Below, piece after piece: positions 1 to 9,072 of a DNA stretch of 64,000 nucleotides. A program made the translations under genes and the position numbers. Under the pieces are notes generated by a model, which saw only the letters and a list, made by a program, of their open reading frames with translations, had not been told where the DNA came from and did no database searches. Source of the DNA: Methylobacterium iners (GTDB lineage Bacteria; Pseudomonadota; Alphaproteobacteria; Rhizobiales; Beijerinckiaceae). The DNA is taken from assembly GCF_022179305.1 (NCBI RefSeq), contig NZ_BPQP01000019.1, forward strand, positions 1-64,000, written 5' to 3'. The first letter of the stretch is position 1; each line of letters starts with the position of its first letter.

Positions 1-1
1 G

Positions 2-43
2 GCCGAGTACGACAGGCTTCTCGGATCCGACGCGCATTCCTGA
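2..43 (+). CDS. Possible 3' end of an upstream CDS
   Basis: Frame 2 reads AEYDRLLGSDAHS followed by TGA, which could be the C-terminus of a gene entering from the left edge. Too little remains to name it or to exclude chance. The next 68 bases up to the convergent gshB stop show nothing further. Confidence 0.2.
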   Translation, partial: AEYDRLLGSDAHS

Positions 44-111
44 TCTGCGCACGACCGCTTGAGGAACAGCAGAGACCGGGTGTCAGCCCTAGAGCAGAGG
101 GCCGCCGGGCC

Positions 112-1068
112 TCAGGCGCTCAGCACCGTGCCGACGCGGGCCTCGACGGCGTCCCAGAAGGCGGCCGCGAGGTCGGGCCCGCCGAGCCGCCGGATCGCCC
201 GGATGCCGGTGGGCGAGGTCACGTTGATCTCGGTGAGGTGCCCGTCGATCACGTCGATACCTACCAGGACGAGGCCGCGCCGCTTCAGCTCCGGGCCGAT
301 GGTGGCGCAGATCTCGCGCTCGCGCTCGGTGAGCTCCGAGGCGTTGGCGGCCCCGCCGCGCACGAGGTTCGAGCGGATGTCGTTGCGGGCTGGCACCCGG
401 TTGACCGCGCCCATGGCCTCGCCGTCGATCAGGATGATGCGCTTGTCGCCCTCGGTGATGCGCTCGAGGAAGCGCTGGACCACCCATTGCTCGCGAAACG
501 TCGCGGCGAAGAGATCGAACATCGAGCCGAAATTCGGGTCGTCGGGCGAGACCCGGAACACCGCCGCACCGCCATGCCCGTGGAGCGGCTTCATCACGAC
601 GGTGCCGTGCTCGGCCCGGAACGCCTCGATCTCCGCGCGGTCGCGGGTGATCAGCGTCGGCGGCATCAGCTGCGGATAGTCGAGGACGTAGAGCTTTTCC
701 GGCGCGTTGCGGACCTCCGCGGGCGCGTTCACCACGAGCGTCTTCGGGTGGATGCGCTCCAGCATGTGGGTCGCGGTGATGTAGGCCATGTCGAAGGGCG
801 GGTCCTGACGCATCAGGATCACGTCCACGCTCGACAGGTCGACGCGCTCCGGCGTTCCGAGGCTCGCATGGGCGCCCTCGACGTCCTGCACGCGCAGCGG
901 CTCGACGCGGGCGCTCACGGTCCCGCCCTGCTGCGAGAGCCGGTCGGGCGTGTAGTGGAGCAGCTGGTGCCCGCGCGCCTGCGCTTCGAGCAGCAGCGCG
1001 AAGGTGGTGTCCCCGGCGATCCGGATCGCCTGGATCGGGTCCATCTGGACCGCGACGGTCAGGGTCAT
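112..1068 (-). CDS. gshB: Glutathione synthetase
   Basis: 318 residues, the normal length of bacterial GshB. This cytosolic enzyme ligates gamma-glutamylcysteine to glycine with ATP, the second step of glutathione synthesis. The N-terminus ([20 protein letters not shown]) and the segments [17 protein letters not shown] and [11 protein letters not shown] are typical of the family. An ATP-grasp core follows, with [13 protein letters not shown] near residue 158 and a C-terminal [13 protein letters not shown] metal/substrate loop. The ATG at 1066-1068 fits the family start. It stands alone and convergent with whatever lies to the left. In methylotrophs glutathione is also the formaldehyde/redox cofactor. 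Identification is very secure. Confidence 0.96.
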   Translation of the reverse strand: MTLTVAVQMDPIQAIRIAGDTTFALLLEAQARGHQLLHYTPDRLSQQGGTVSARVEPLRVQDVEGAHASLGTPERVDLSSVDVILMRQDPPFDMAYITATHMLERIHPKTLVVNAPAEVRNAPEKLYVLDYPQLMPPTLITRDRAEIEAFRAEHGTVVMKPLHGHGGAAVFRVSPDDPNFGSMFDLFAATFREQWVVQRFLERITEGDKRIILIDGEAMGAVNRVPARNDIRSNLVRGGAANASELTEREREICATIGPELKRRGLVLVGIDVIDGHLTEINVTSPTGIRAIRRLGGPDLAAAFWDAVEARVGTVLSA

Positions 1069-1107
1069 CGCCTCACGCGCCCCGCCCGCAGGCGCCGGGA
1101 GCCCGCC

Positions 1108-1422
1108 TCACTCGTCGTCGCCCTTCATCGAACGGCCGCCGGTGCGCCGGTCGTAGTTGCTGATAGCGCCGCGGCATTCCGGCGAGAGGCGCTTGCGGTT
1201 GCGCTCCATGCAGCGCTCGGCGTCGGAGCTGTTGGGATCGACGCCCGCGCAGAGACGGAAATAATCGTTCGCGCAGCCGAGCTGCAGGCCCTGGTCCTCG
1301 CGCTGCGCTTGGGCCGGCACGACGGCCAGGAGCAGGGCGAAGGGGGCGAGCTTGAGGGCGCGGGCGGCGGTCGGCAGGGCCGACGAGCGTGCCGTAGCGG
1401 GGCGTGACCAAACCAAACGCAT
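1108..1422 (-). CDS. Small periplasmic cysteine-rich-repeat protein
   Basis: 104 residues. A basic N-terminus and a hydrophobic stretch (LAPFALLLAVVPAQAQ, about residues 25-40) form a signal peptide with an AQAQ-type cleavage site. The mature part has a cysteine-rich repeat: CANDYFRLCAG followed by CMERNRKRLSPEC, i.e. C-x7-C ... C-x11-C. This pattern is known from 'cysteine rich repeat' hypothetical proteins of Rhizobiales. Long upstream extensions in the same frame are possible, but the signal peptide fixes the ATG at 1420-1422. Function unknown; probably a disulfide-stabilised periplasmic protein. Confidence 0.75.
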   Translation of the reverse strand: MRLVWSRPATARSSALPTAARALKLAPFALLLAVVPAQAQREDQGLQLGCANDYFRLCAGVDPNSSDAERCMERNRKRLSPECRGAISNYDRRTGGRSMKGDDE

Positions 1423-1570
1423 CCTGCGTCGTCCTTCGCGAAAATGGGGATTGAGTGGGCATATCGGGCAGCCGGGCGGGTATGCAAGCGCCGTCCGACG
1501 GAGGTCGGCCCGAAAGGCGGCAGGGTTGTGACGCCCGGGGCGGTGGGGCACGCGTCGCGTCGAGGGCGAC

Positions 1571-1600
1571 AAAAAAGCCCCGCTCGGGGAGGAGCGGGGC
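1571..1600 (-). terminator. Strong rho-independent terminator, minus strand
   Basis: A perfect 9-bp stem (GCCCCGCTC at 1577-1585 with GAGCGGGGC at 1592-1600), a 6-nt loop and a run of six T on the minus strand (AAAAAA at 1571-1576). No minus-strand gene lies immediately upstream of it. It sits 150 bp before the start of the Cys-rich gene, so it may end a short untranslated RNA or act in a leader. The rest of the 1423-1877 gap holds no convincing ORF. Confidence 0.75.
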
Positions 1601-1877
1601 CGAGTGCAAGGGAGGAAACGCCCGCCATGGGCAGGCATCCCGACGCAAGATCCGAGCCATTCGCCGGCAGACGCGGCGGCCCGGCCCCGCCCGGCGCGGG
1701 CCGAGGGCCGATCGGAAAGCCCGCCGACGGCCTCCGCGCCACGCTCTGCGGAGGAAGGCCGCGGCTGGAAACGCTCCGTTAACCACCCCGTGATGATCTC
1801 CGGCTGCGCGGAACGCCAGGGGGCGAAGAGCCGACCCGAGGGGCGGAGCGCGCGACAGGTGGAACGGACCGCAAGCG

Positions 1878-2096
1878 ATGAATGCTGAGAGATCGCTCTT
1901 CGAGGCCGCTGCCGGCACGCCGAGGGACGGCACGACCGGCCGGATCGTGGCATTTCCCGGAACCGCGCCCCGGCGCTTCCGGCGCGAGGTCGAGCCGGAT
2001 GCCGAGCGCGGGCAGATCCTGCTCTTCACGGGGGTTCGCTACGAGCGGATGCCCGAGGCCGAGACGAGCCCGACGCGGCGCCGCCGGCGCTCCTGA
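1878..2096 (+). CDS. Small conserved hypothetical protein
   Basis: 72 residues, basic C-terminus (SPTRRRRRS), with the motif GQILLFTGVRYER at residues 45-57, which I associate with a short conserved Methylobacterium/Rhizobiales protein. The frame is open from the ATG at 1878 to a TGA at 2094-2096. No domain or function is recognisable. It is transcribed in the same direction as the lipoprotein gene 76 bp downstream. Confidence 0.6.
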   Translation: MNAERSLFEAAAGTPRDGTTGRIVAFPGTAPRRFRREVEPDAERGQILLFTGVRYERMPEAETSPTRRRRRS

Positions 2097-2172
2097 CGCC
2101 ACACCGAGAATATCCGCCCGAGAAGACCCGCACCTGGGCGAGCCGGGCGCGTCCGGAGAACGAGCATCCCCG

Positions 2173-2979
2173 ATGTCGCCAGCCGCCATGCGCCATCGCC
2201 TCGAACGAGGCGGCACCCGGATCGCATCGCTCCTGGTCCTGGCCGCGCTCGCCGCCTGCGCGCAGGAGGGCGATTTCGGACGCCCGGCGCCGAGCGCCTG
2301 GAACGGCCTCGTCGAGAGCACCGGCACGCTGGCCGCCCGCATCCGCGAGGAGCCGGCCTCCGCCTTCGCGCTCACCGACGACGAGCGCATCCTGCGCGAC
2401 CGGGCCTGGCGCTTCCTGATGCCGGCGGCCGGGCGCGACGCCTTCACAGACGTGCTCGCGAACCTGACGCGGACCCGCGTGCTGCCGCCGACCTGGCGCC
2501 TGGCGGACGAGGCCTCCTACTCCGACACCCTGATGTCGGAGGCGTTCCGCTCCCCCGTCTCCCGCTATCGCCGGCTGTCCGAGGACGTGGTGGCCGACGG
2601 CCGCCTGATCCCGCCCTTCGCGGCGGCGGCCGCGCGCGTCGCGGGGGCGGATGCGCTTCGGCTGCGCAGCCTGCCCTTCGTGCGGACGCTGGAGGACGAC
2701 GACGTCCGCGAGGCGGCGATGCGGGTCGCCGAGAACCGCTGCCTGATCGCCTGGGTGCGGCTGGAGACGGGCGCCCGGATCGGTCGCTACCGCTTTGCCC
2801 TCGAGCACCTCCTCATCGAGGTGCCCACCGCCGAAGCGGTCGCGGCCGAGCGCAGCCTCGGCTTCCTGGAGGCGCGCCGCGCCCTCCTCGATCCCCTGCT
2901 GCCGGTCGGGGCCGAGGCGCGTTGCGGCCTCGTCGAGCCGGTCGCGACCGGTTCACGGCCGGTCGTCGCGAAGTACTGA
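2173..2979 (+). CDS. Putative lipoprotein of unknown function
   Basis: 268 residues. The N-terminus MSPAAMRHRLERGG is followed by a hydrophobic segment and a lipobox-like LAALAAC, predicting lipid attachment to the Cys near residue 26 and an envelope location. The mature part is helical and charged (FALTDDERILRDRAWRFLMP; ENRCLIAWVRLETGARIGRYRFALEHLLIE) with no recognisable catalytic motif. The frame is open further upstream, but the signal sequence argues for the ATG at 2173, or the in-frame ATG at 2188. Function unknown; conserved-looking and monocistronic. Confidence 0.75.
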   Translation: MSPAAMRHRLERGGTRIASLLVLAALAACAQEGDFGRPAPSAWNGLVESTGTLAARIREEPASAFALTDDERILRDRAWRFLMPAAGRDAFTDVLANLTRTRVLPPTWRLADEASYSDTLMSEAFRSPVSRYRRLSEDVVADGRLIPPFAAAAARVAGADALRLRSLPFVRTLEDDDVREAAMRVAENRCLIAWVRLETGARIGRYRFALEHLLIEVPTAEAVAAERSLGFLEARRALLDPLLPVGAEARCGLVEPVATGSRPVVAKY

Positions 2980-2986
2980 TCCGGGA

Positions 2987-3586
2987 TCAACCGCCGGGCT
3001 TGGTCTCTTCCTCCTCGGTATCGACGGTGCAGGACACGGCCTGGACCGCCTCGTTCGCGCCGGCGCGCTGGCTCGGCAGGCCGGCGATGACCCGGACCAC
3101 GACGTAGCCCTCCCGCTCCGGCGCGACGATGCGCACGTCGCGGCTGACCTCGTTCTCGTCCTCGTTGGCGAGCACCTCGTCGTATTGGGCACGCGTGAGG
3201 ACGACGAGGTCGAGGCCGCCGCGCACCGCCGCCTGGTCGGTCACCGCGTAGAAGGCGCCGCGTCGGCCGTGGACGGCGAGCGAGAGCATCAGCGGCCCCG
3301 TGCGCGCCGAGACCCTGAGCGGTCCCTCGTTGAGGTCGTAGGCGCAGATGCCGACGGCCACCGCCGGATCGGGGATGGGCAGCCAGGCCTCCGCCGGCGC
3401 GGGCTCGCTGCCGGTGGCCAGCGTGTGGACGCGCATCGCGTGGTCGAGGCTCGCGCCGGTCCGGGCGCGGGAGAGCGCGTCGGCCTCCGAGAAGGTCGGG
3501 ATCGCGAGCACGACGGCGATGTGCACCAGCCCGGCGAGGACCAGCCCGCAGAGCGTGGCGAGGAGGAAGCGGCCGCGCGGGCTCAT
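2987..3586 (-). CDS. DUF1254-type membrane-anchored protein
   Basis: 199 residues beginning MSPRGRFLLATLCGLVLAGLVHIAVVLAIP, a single N-terminal membrane anchor, then a probably periplasmic domain (FYAVTDQAA, GYVVVRVIAGLPSQRAGA) and an acidic tail. Its ATG overlaps the stop of the upstream gene (ATGA at 3583-3586), so the two are translationally coupled. In Rhizobiales a DUF1254-like and a DUF1214-like protein commonly lie side by side next to a class A PBP gene, as here. The family name is recalled by resemblance; no biochemical function is established. Longer in-frame readings upstream are shadows inside the neighbour. Confidence 0.75.
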   Translation of the reverse strand: MSPRGRFLLATLCGLVLAGLVHIAVVLAIPTFSEADALSRARTGASLDHAMRVHTLATGSEPAPAEAWLPIPDPAVAVGICAYDLNEGPLRVSARTGPLMLSLAVHGRRGAFYAVTDQAAVRGGLDLVVLTRAQYDEVLANEDENEVSRDVRIVAPEREGYVVVRVIAGLPSQRAGANEAVQAVSCTVDTEEEETKPGG

Positions 3587-4260
3587 GTCCGGCACCCGAG
3601 GCGGGTGATCGCCGGCAGGGCCGCGCGCTCGATGCTGCCGGCGCTGGCGGCCACCGGCGTGTCGTAGAGGCGCAGCGCCAGGCGGACCGGCCCGGTGGGC
3701 CGCGGCATCGGCAGCCAATTGCCGGGCTGCACCTCGGGGTTGATCGCGACGACGAAGCGGCCGTCGGCCTCGCGCAGGACCTCCGTCGAGGTGAAGCCTT
3801 CGCGAAGCAGCGGCCGCCCCGGATCGCGGGCGCCGCGTCCGGCGATGGTCAGGGTCCAGGCGCGGGCCGGCGGGGTCCGGCCGGACACCGTGTAGCTGCA
3901 GGTCGCGTCGAGCGCCCGGCCCGTGTTGTCCTCGGCGGCGGTGAGCAGCATGCCCTCGCCCACTGCCAGCGGCACCTCGCCCCGGCGGGCGTTGACCGCC
4001 CGCGCATAGGGGTCGGACCCCACCGAGCCGGTGCGCGGCCAGGCGGTCCAGGCGCCCACGGCGACACCGCCGAAGGGATAGCCGCCCCGGGTCGCGTAAT
4101 CGGCGCTGGCCAGGCCGAGACCGCCGCCGAGCGCCAGGGCATAGATCACCAGGCTAACATCGGAGGCGCGGCGGACGACTCCGCCCACGACCTGGCGCAG
4201 GAGGCCGCCTCTCGCGCGGGCGGGGAACGACCCCGGGGCGGCCGCGTCGGCTTGGCTCAT
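3583..4260 (-). CDS. DUF1214 domain-containing membrane protein
   Basis: 225 residues. A cytoplasmic N-tail precedes one membrane segment (VSLVIYALALGGGLGLASADYA, about 36-57). A DUF1214-type C-terminal domain follows, including YTVSGRTPPARAWTLTIAG and FVVAINPEVQPGNWLPMP, the sequence characteristic of that family. It ends in an ATGA overlap with the DUF1254-type gene, and its start is only 4 bp from the stop of the PBP gene upstream. The three may therefore form a cell-envelope operon. Molecular function unknown. Confidence 0.85.
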   Translation of the reverse strand: MSQADAAAPGSFPARARGGLLRQVVGGVVRRASDVSLVIYALALGGGLGLASADYATRGGYPFGGVAVGAWTAWPRTGSVGSDPYARAVNARRGEVPLAVGEGMLLTAAEDNTGRALDATCSYTVSGRTPPARAWTLTIAGRGARDPGRPLLREGFTSTEVLREADGRFVVAINPEVQPGNWLPMPRPTGPVRLALRLYDTPVAASAGSIERAALPAITRLGCRT

Positions 4261-4264
4261 GCCC

Positions 4265-6526
4265 CTAAGGCGTCCCGATCCGGTTGCCCGGGGTTCGCGA
4301 GCCCTCGGCGACGATTTCGGTCAGGCCCGGAACGGCCGCCTGCTTGGCGGCGGGTTCGACGGCGCGAAAGAGCCCGTTCAGGCCGCCGATGACCTCGAAG
4401 GACCGGCGCGAGAGCTTGCCCGACCCATTGGCCATCCCGTTGACGGGCGCAGCCGCGCCGGGATCGCGACCGGCCTGCGCCACGGGGCGCCCGGCATCCT
4501 TGAGGCCCGGCATCGGCGTCAGCTCGATGCCCTGGTGGGCGGTCTCCATGACGTCGTGCCAGGTCATGGCCGGCAGCGAGCCGCCGGTCATCTTGTTCGT
4601 CGTGCTGTGGTCGTCGTTGCCGAACCAGACCGCGCCGACGTAATTGCCCGTGTAGCCGACAAACCAGGCGTCCCGGTACTCGTTGGTGGTCCCCGTTTTG
4701 CCGGCGACCTTGATGCCTTCGAGCTGCGCGCGCCGCGCCGTGCCCTCGTCGATCACCTTGTTCAGCATGAAGTTCATGTCGGCCACGACCTGGGTCGAGA
4801 GGATCTGCGGCGGCTTCTCGTCGGCGTGGCGATAGATGATCTCGCCGGCCGAGTTCTTCACCTCCATCGCGGCGTAGGGCTTGGCCTTGCGCCCGCCATT
4901 GGCGAAGACGGCGTAGGCCGCGGCCTGGTCGATCACGCTCACCTCGGCCGAGCCGATCGGCAGCGAGACGGAATCGGTGAGCGGATGGGTCAGGCCCATC
5001 TGGCGCGCGGTCTCGATGATCTTGGCCCGGCCCGCCTTCGCCGCCCTCGCCTCGTGCGAGATGCCCATGGCCTTGCCCAGCGCGATCGAGATCTGGATCG
5101 GGATCGTGTTGATGGACTTGGCGACCGCGACCGTCAGGTTCGTGGCCCCGGCAAACGAGCGGCCGTAGTTCTGCGGGCACCAGTTGCCGATGCAGATCGG
5201 CCGGTCCACCACCTTGGTGTCCGGCCGGTAGAGGCCGGCCGCCAGGCCCGCCGCGTAGACGTAGGGCTTGAACGAGGAACCGGGCTGGCGCAGCGCGTCG
5301 GTGGCGCGGTTGAACTGGCTCTGGCCGTAATCGGCCCCGCCGACCATGGCGCGCAGCGCCCCGTCCGGATCGAGGATGACCAGGGCCGCCTCGTCGACCT
5401 CGTACTGCTCGCCGTACTGACGCAGGATGTTCTCGACCGCCCCATCGGCCCTCTTCTGGATGGTGAGGTCGAGCGGCGTCTTCACCGTCAGCACGCGGTC
5501 GTTCCGGAGCTTGCCGGCATCGGCCAGGCCCTTGATCTCGTTGAAGGCCCAGTCGAGGTAGTAATCGGCCGTGATGTCGCGGGTCCGCGTCACCGGGGTC
5601 GCCGGGTTGCGAAGCGCCGTCTGGATCTGACCCTCGGTGACGAAGCCCGCCTCGACCATGTTGTGCAGCACGTCCGCGGCGCGGGCGCGGGCGGCGGGCA
5701 GGTTGACGTGGGGCGCGTATTTCGTCGGCGCCTTGAACAGGCCGGCGAGCATTCCGGCTTCGGCCAGGCTGATGTCCTTGAGCGGCTTGCCGAAATAGTA
5801 ATCCGCGGCCGCGACGGCGCCGAAGGTACCCCCGCCCATATAGGCGCGGTCGAGATAGAGCTTCAGGATCTCGTTCTTGGTGAGGTGCGTCTCCAGCCAG
5901 AGCGCCAGGAAGGCCTCGTTGATCTTGCGCTCGAGGGAGCGCTCGTTCGTCAGGAAGAGGTTCTTGGCGAGCTGCTGCGTGATCGACGAGCCGCCCTGCG
6001 TGCCGCCCCCGCCCCGCGAGTTGTTGACGAGCGCGCGGGCCGTCCCGATCGGGTCGATGCCCCAATGCTCGTAGAAGCGCCGGTCCTCGGTGGCGACGAG
6101 CGCCTTGATCATGATGTCGGGGAAGTCGTCGAGTTTGAGCGAATCGTCGTGCTTGATGCCGCGACGCCCGACCTCGACGCCGTAGCGGTCGAGGAAGGTG
6201 ACCGCGAGGTCCTGGGTCTTCAGCCAGTTCTCGCTCGTCAGGTTGAAGGCGGGCTGGGCCAGCGCAAGCAGCCCGATGGCGCCGACCGTGCCGAGCGTCG
6301 TCGCCTCGCTCGTCAGGTCGAGGGCGACGCGGCGCCAGCCGCCGACCGCGAAGACGCCCATGCGCTTCTGGAAGCGCTCGTACCAGTCGCCGGCCGAGCG
6401 GCCGCTGTCGTACAGGCTCGCATTCACCCAGGCGTCGAAGCCGAGGGCGGCGCGCCGGATGCGCGTCACGAAGCTGCTGGCGGTCGGCAGACGCACGGCC
6501 TGTTCTCTCGTCCCTGGGGCGCCCAC
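4265..6526 (-). CDS. Class A penicillin-binding protein 1A (bifunctional)
   Basis: 753 residues. An N-terminal cytoplasmic part and a hydrophobic segment (about 78-92) anchor the protein. The glycosyltransferase domain carries EDRRFYEHWGIDP (147-159) and GGSSITQQLAKN. The transpeptidase domain carries the three expected motifs: SxxK in GSSFKPYVY, SxN in KSINTIPIQ, and KTGTT in VAGKTGTTNEYRDAWFVGY. It polymerises and cross-links peptidoglycan at the outer face of the inner membrane. Both active sites look intact. The start shown is the first in-frame candidate; a slightly shorter form is possible. A second class A PBP lies at 23.6-26.1 kb. Confidence 0.95.
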   Translation of the reverse strand: MGAPGTREQAVRLPTASSFVTRIRRAALGFDAWVNASLYDSGRSAGDWYERFQKRMGVFAVGGWRRVALDLTSEATTLGTVGAIGLLALAQPAFNLTSENWLKTQDLAVTFLDRYGVEVGRRGIKHDDSLKLDDFPDIMIKALVATEDRRFYEHWGIDPIGTARALVNNSRGGGGTQGGSSITQQLAKNLFLTNERSLERKINEAFLALWLETHLTKNEILKLYLDRAYMGGGTFGAVAAADYYFGKPLKDISLAEAGMLAGLFKAPTKYAPHVNLPAARARAADVLHNMVEAGFVTEGQIQTALRNPATPVTRTRDITADYYLDWAFNEIKGLADAGKLRNDRVLTVKTPLDLTIQKRADGAVENILRQYGEQYEVDEAALVILDPDGALRAMVGGADYGQSQFNRATDALRQPGSSFKPYVYAAGLAAGLYRPDTKVVDRPICIGNWCPQNYGRSFAGATNLTVAVAKSINTIPIQISIALGKAMGISHEARAAKAGRAKIIETARQMGLTHPLTDSVSLPIGSAEVSVIDQAAAYAVFANGGRKAKPYAAMEVKNSAGEIIYRHADEKPPQILSTQVVADMNFMLNKVIDEGTARRAQLEGIKVAGKTGTTNEYRDAWFVGYTGNYVGAVWFGNDDHSTTNKMTGGSLPAMTWHDVMETAHQGIELTPMPGLKDAGRPVAQAGRDPGAAAPVNGMANGSGKLSRRSFEVIGGLNGLFRAVEPAAKQAAVPGLTEIVAEGSRTPGNRIGTP

Positions 6527-6790
6527 GACAACGAAGGCCGGCGCCCACCTCTCCTACCAAGCCCTGCGCCCGTCCGCGAGGCTTGGTTCTACCGACGGCG
6601 CACCGCGCCTGATCCCGACAACGCGCGATGGGCGCCGAAGGTCTGCTCGTCCGTGCTTCACGTGTCATTAACCTTGATGCCGGAATGGGGCGGGGCGGTG
6701 GCGGCTCCGGCCACGCTTGCTCGGTAGGCCGGCTTGCGGCAGGAGGGGGAACAACTCCCCGCAACCCTTCAAGACGCCAAGGTGCCCATC

Positions 6791-7327
6791 ATGCGGGACC
6801 GCAGGTCCGCGCAAGCCCCTCGCATTCCCGAAGCGCGTGTTCCCGCAGCCGGGGAGGACCAGCCGTTCTGGCGGGTGAAGCGTCTGGAGGACATGTCGCC
6901 CGCCGAGTGGGAGAGCCTCTGCGACGGCTGCGGCCGCTGCTGCCTTCTGAAGCTCGAGGACGAGGACACCGGCGAGGTCTTCCCGACGGATGTCGGCTGC
7001 ACCCTGCTCGACGGGCATGGCTGCCGCTGCCGCGACTACGCCAACCGTCAGAAGCGGGTGCCCGATTGCGTGCGCCTGACGCCGGAGGCCGTGCGCACCA
7101 TCGCCTGGCTGCCGCCGACCTGCGCCTACCGCCTCCTGAACGAGGGGCGCGACCTCTATCCGTGGCACCCCCTCGTCTCGGGCCGTCGCGCCAGCGTCCA
7201 CGAGGCCGGCATCTCGGTGCGCGGGCGCGTCTCCGGCAACGAGGAGGAGTTCTCCGAGGACGAGCTCTTGGACCGCATCGTCACCTGGCCGGGCCGCACG
7301 CCCGAGACCGAGGACGACAGGGATTGA
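6791..7327 (+). CDS. YcgN/YkgJ family cysteine cluster protein (UPF0260)
   Basis: 178 residues from the ATG at 6791, which has AAGGTG just upstream. The frame also extends to a TTG at 6734, which is less likely. The core [33 protein letters not shown] matches the CxGCgxCC cluster of the UPF0260/YcgN family, with further Cys residues in [17 protein letters not shown] and PPTCAYRLL. Such proteins probably bind zinc or an iron-sulfur centre; their biochemical role is not established. It is monocistronic and convergent with the next gene. Confidence 0.9.
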   Translation: MRDRRSAQAPRIPEARVPAAGEDQPFWRVKRLEDMSPAEWESLCDGCGRCCLLKLEDEDTGEVFPTDVGCTLLDGHGCRCRDYANRQKRVPDCVRLTPEAVRTIAWLPPTCAYRLLNEGRDLYPWHPLVSGRRASVHEAGISVRGRVSGNEEEFSEDELLDRIVTWPGRTPETEDDRD

Positions 7328-7331
7328 TGCG

Positions 7332-7685
7332 CTAGATCGGCTTGATCCGGTCGATCGCGTCCTCCGTGAACGCGATGGTCCCATCCCGGTACTCGACGAG
7401 AACGTCCATGTTCCGCTCGATCCAGCGGGCCAGCAGTTGCTCCTCCCCTGCGGTCAGGCCGGGTCCATCGGTGCAACGATAGGGACGCAAAGCGTAGGTA
7501 CTCGTTTCCTCGGCCCTGACTTTCGGCGCCGGCGAGATCTTGACCCGTACATCATGCTCGGCGCCACCCCGCTGCGAGATGAACACGATGAAGGGAAGCC
7601 CGGTCCGCTCCGTGCGAAGGTTCGCCATGCCGAAGGTGGCCTGCCCCTGCGCCTTGCCATCAAGGATTGAGGGGTGAACGTTCAT
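7332..7685 (-). CDS. Conserved hypothetical protein
   Basis: 117 residues with an internal Met-20 that could be the true start (MANLRTERTGLPFIVFISQRGGAEHDVRVKI). A compact mixed alpha/beta protein ending YRDGTIAFTEDAIDRIKPI. I recognise it only as a short conserved hypothetical found in Methylobacterium and relatives, sometimes in mobile contexts; I cannot assign a domain. Its stop lies 2 bp from the convergent YcgN-like gene's end. Confidence 0.6.
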   Translation of the reverse strand: MNVHPSILDGKAQGQATFGMANLRTERTGLPFIVFISQRGGAEHDVRVKISPAPKVRAEETSTYALRPYRCTDGPGLTAGEEQLLARWIERNMDVLVEYRDGTIAFTEDAIDRIKPI

Positions 7686-7891
7686 TCGGGCACCGATTGC
7701 AACCCGGGAGACGTCATCCTATCCGCGTTTGCGGGCTTTGTCCCTTGGCCTCACGCCGTAGGAGGCCTGCGATCTGCCGACGAGCCTGATCGAATCAGGA
7801 ACCCCGCGATCCGCCCCTTCGTTCTCTCCACATAGGATGGGCGCGTGTGCTTCGGTGCCGCCCGTCAAGCTCAAACAAAGGGACGCGCGAC

Positions 7892-8398
7892 ATGGGCCTC
7901 TTCTCGAAGCCGATCAAGACGCTGGACGACCTGTTCACGCATATGCTGCAGGACATCTACTACGCCGAGCAGCAGATCACCAAAGCCCTGCCGAAGATGA
8001 TCGACAAGGCGACCAACCAGCAGCTCAAGCAGGGCTTCGAGCAGCACCTGCGCCAGACGGAAGGCCAGATCGAGCGCCTCGATCAGGTCTTCAAGATGCT
8101 CGACAAGCCGGCCAAGGGCGTCGATTGCGCGGCCATGGACGGCATCATCGCCGAGACCAAGGAGATCATGGGCGACGTCGACGACCCGCAGGTCATGGAT
8201 GCGGCGCTGATCGCCGGGGCCCAGGCCGTCGAGCATTACGAGATCACCCGCTACGGCACGATCATCGCCTACGCCAAGCAGCTAGGCCACCACAACGTCG
8301 TCGGCCTCCTGCAGCAAAGCCTCGACGAGGAGCGCGCCACGGACAAGACCCTAACGGGCCTCGCCGAGCAGGGCGTCAACCGCAAGGCCGCGGCCTAG
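7892..8398 (+). CDS. DUF892 / YciE-YciF family ferritin-like protein
   Basis: 168 residues from the ATG at 7892 (AAAGGGA upstream). The sequence MGLFSKPIKTLDDLFTHMLQDIYYAEQQITKALPKM is diagnostic for the YciE/YciF (DUF892) family, and HLRQTEGQIERLDQVFKML and QAVEHYEITRYGTIIAYAKQLG supply the Glu/His residues of a four-helix ferritin-like bundle. These are stress-induced di-metal helical bundles of uncertain activity. Its TAG stop shares bases with the convergent anti-sigma gene stop (CTAG at 8395-8398). Confidence 0.93.
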   Translation: MGLFSKPIKTLDDLFTHMLQDIYYAEQQITKALPKMIDKATNQQLKQGFEQHLRQTEGQIERLDQVFKMLDKPAKGVDCAAMDGIIAETKEIMGDVDDPQVMDAALIAGAQAVEHYEITRYGTIIAYAKQLGHHNVVGLLQQSLDEERATDKTLTGLAEQGVNRKAAA

Positions 8399-9072
8399 CC
8401 CCGGCCGGCCTCGCCGGCGAGGAGACGCCCGCCGGCGAGGCCGTTCGCCGCGATGATCCCGGCGACGACGACGAGGTGGGCGGCAAGATCCGTCACCGTG
8501 GCATCGTGGGGATGGAACGGCACCAGCAGCGCGGCGGCGCCGGCCGCCGCCGCGAGACCGCCGAGCGCCGCCGTCAGGTTGGGCCTGAGCGGGCAGGCCC
8601 GCCGCAGCATCAGCACGAGGGCGAGCGAGAGCGGGACGGAGAAGGCGAGCAGGAAGACGAGGCAGCCGCCCGTCTCGCCCCCATCGGCCAGGTTCGTGCC
8701 CGGCGCCACCCAGTTGCGCAGGCAGCCGAGGCCGCTCGCGCCGACCCAGAGGGCGGTGGGCGCCAGGGGCAGCAGGGCCCAGGACGCGCTGCGGCCGGGC
8801 ACGCTCGTCTGAAACGTGGCGATGGCCGCCGTCAACGCCGTGAGCAGCGCGCCGAGCGCCGCGTAGCGCAGGTCGGGCAGTGCCATCCGGATGCGCAGGC
8901 CCTCGACATCGGCCAAGGGCATCAGGGCGAGGCCGAGCGCGACCGCGCCCACGAACCAGGAAAGACCGCGAAGCCAGGGCGTGCGCAGACGCCGGACCGG
9001 AGTCAGGTTGTCGGCTAGATCTTCGAGCAGGCGGTCGTGCCGGGCGCTCGTGCCGGGCGGGCCCTCAGACAT
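8395..9072 (-). CDS. NrsF-type (DUF1109) anti-sigma factor
   Basis: 225 residues. A short cytosolic N-terminus rich in charged residues (RHDRLLEDLADNLTPVRRLRTPW) is followed by about six hydrophobic helices. This is the architecture of NrsF/DUF1109 membrane anti-sigma factors, which hold SigF-type ECF sigma factors at the membrane. The start ATG (9070-9072) overlaps the sigma gene's end by 8 bp, giving translational coupling and matched stoichiometry. The TM3-4 segment contains a Cys (SGLGCLRNW), and another is at GGCLVFLL; paired cysteines are typical of redox- or metal-sensing NrsF proteins. Confidence 0.88.
   Translation of the reverse strand: MSEGPPGTSARHDRLLEDLADNLTPVRRLRTPWLRGLSWFVGAVALGLALMPLADVEGLRIRMALPDLRYAALGALLTALTAAIATFQTSVPGRSASWALLPLAPTALWVGASGLGCLRNWVAPGTNLADGGETGGCLVFLLAFSVPLSLALVLMLRRACPLRPNLTAALGGLAAAAGAAALLVPFHPHDATVTDLAAHLVVVAGIIAANGLAGGRLLAGEAGRG

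Noticed and set aside
4257-6764. Very long ORFs on both strands over the first PBP gene (over 800 codons)
   Set aside because: Arg/Gly/Pro/Ala-rich shadow frames of high-GC coding DNA; only the 753-residue frame has PBP motifs.
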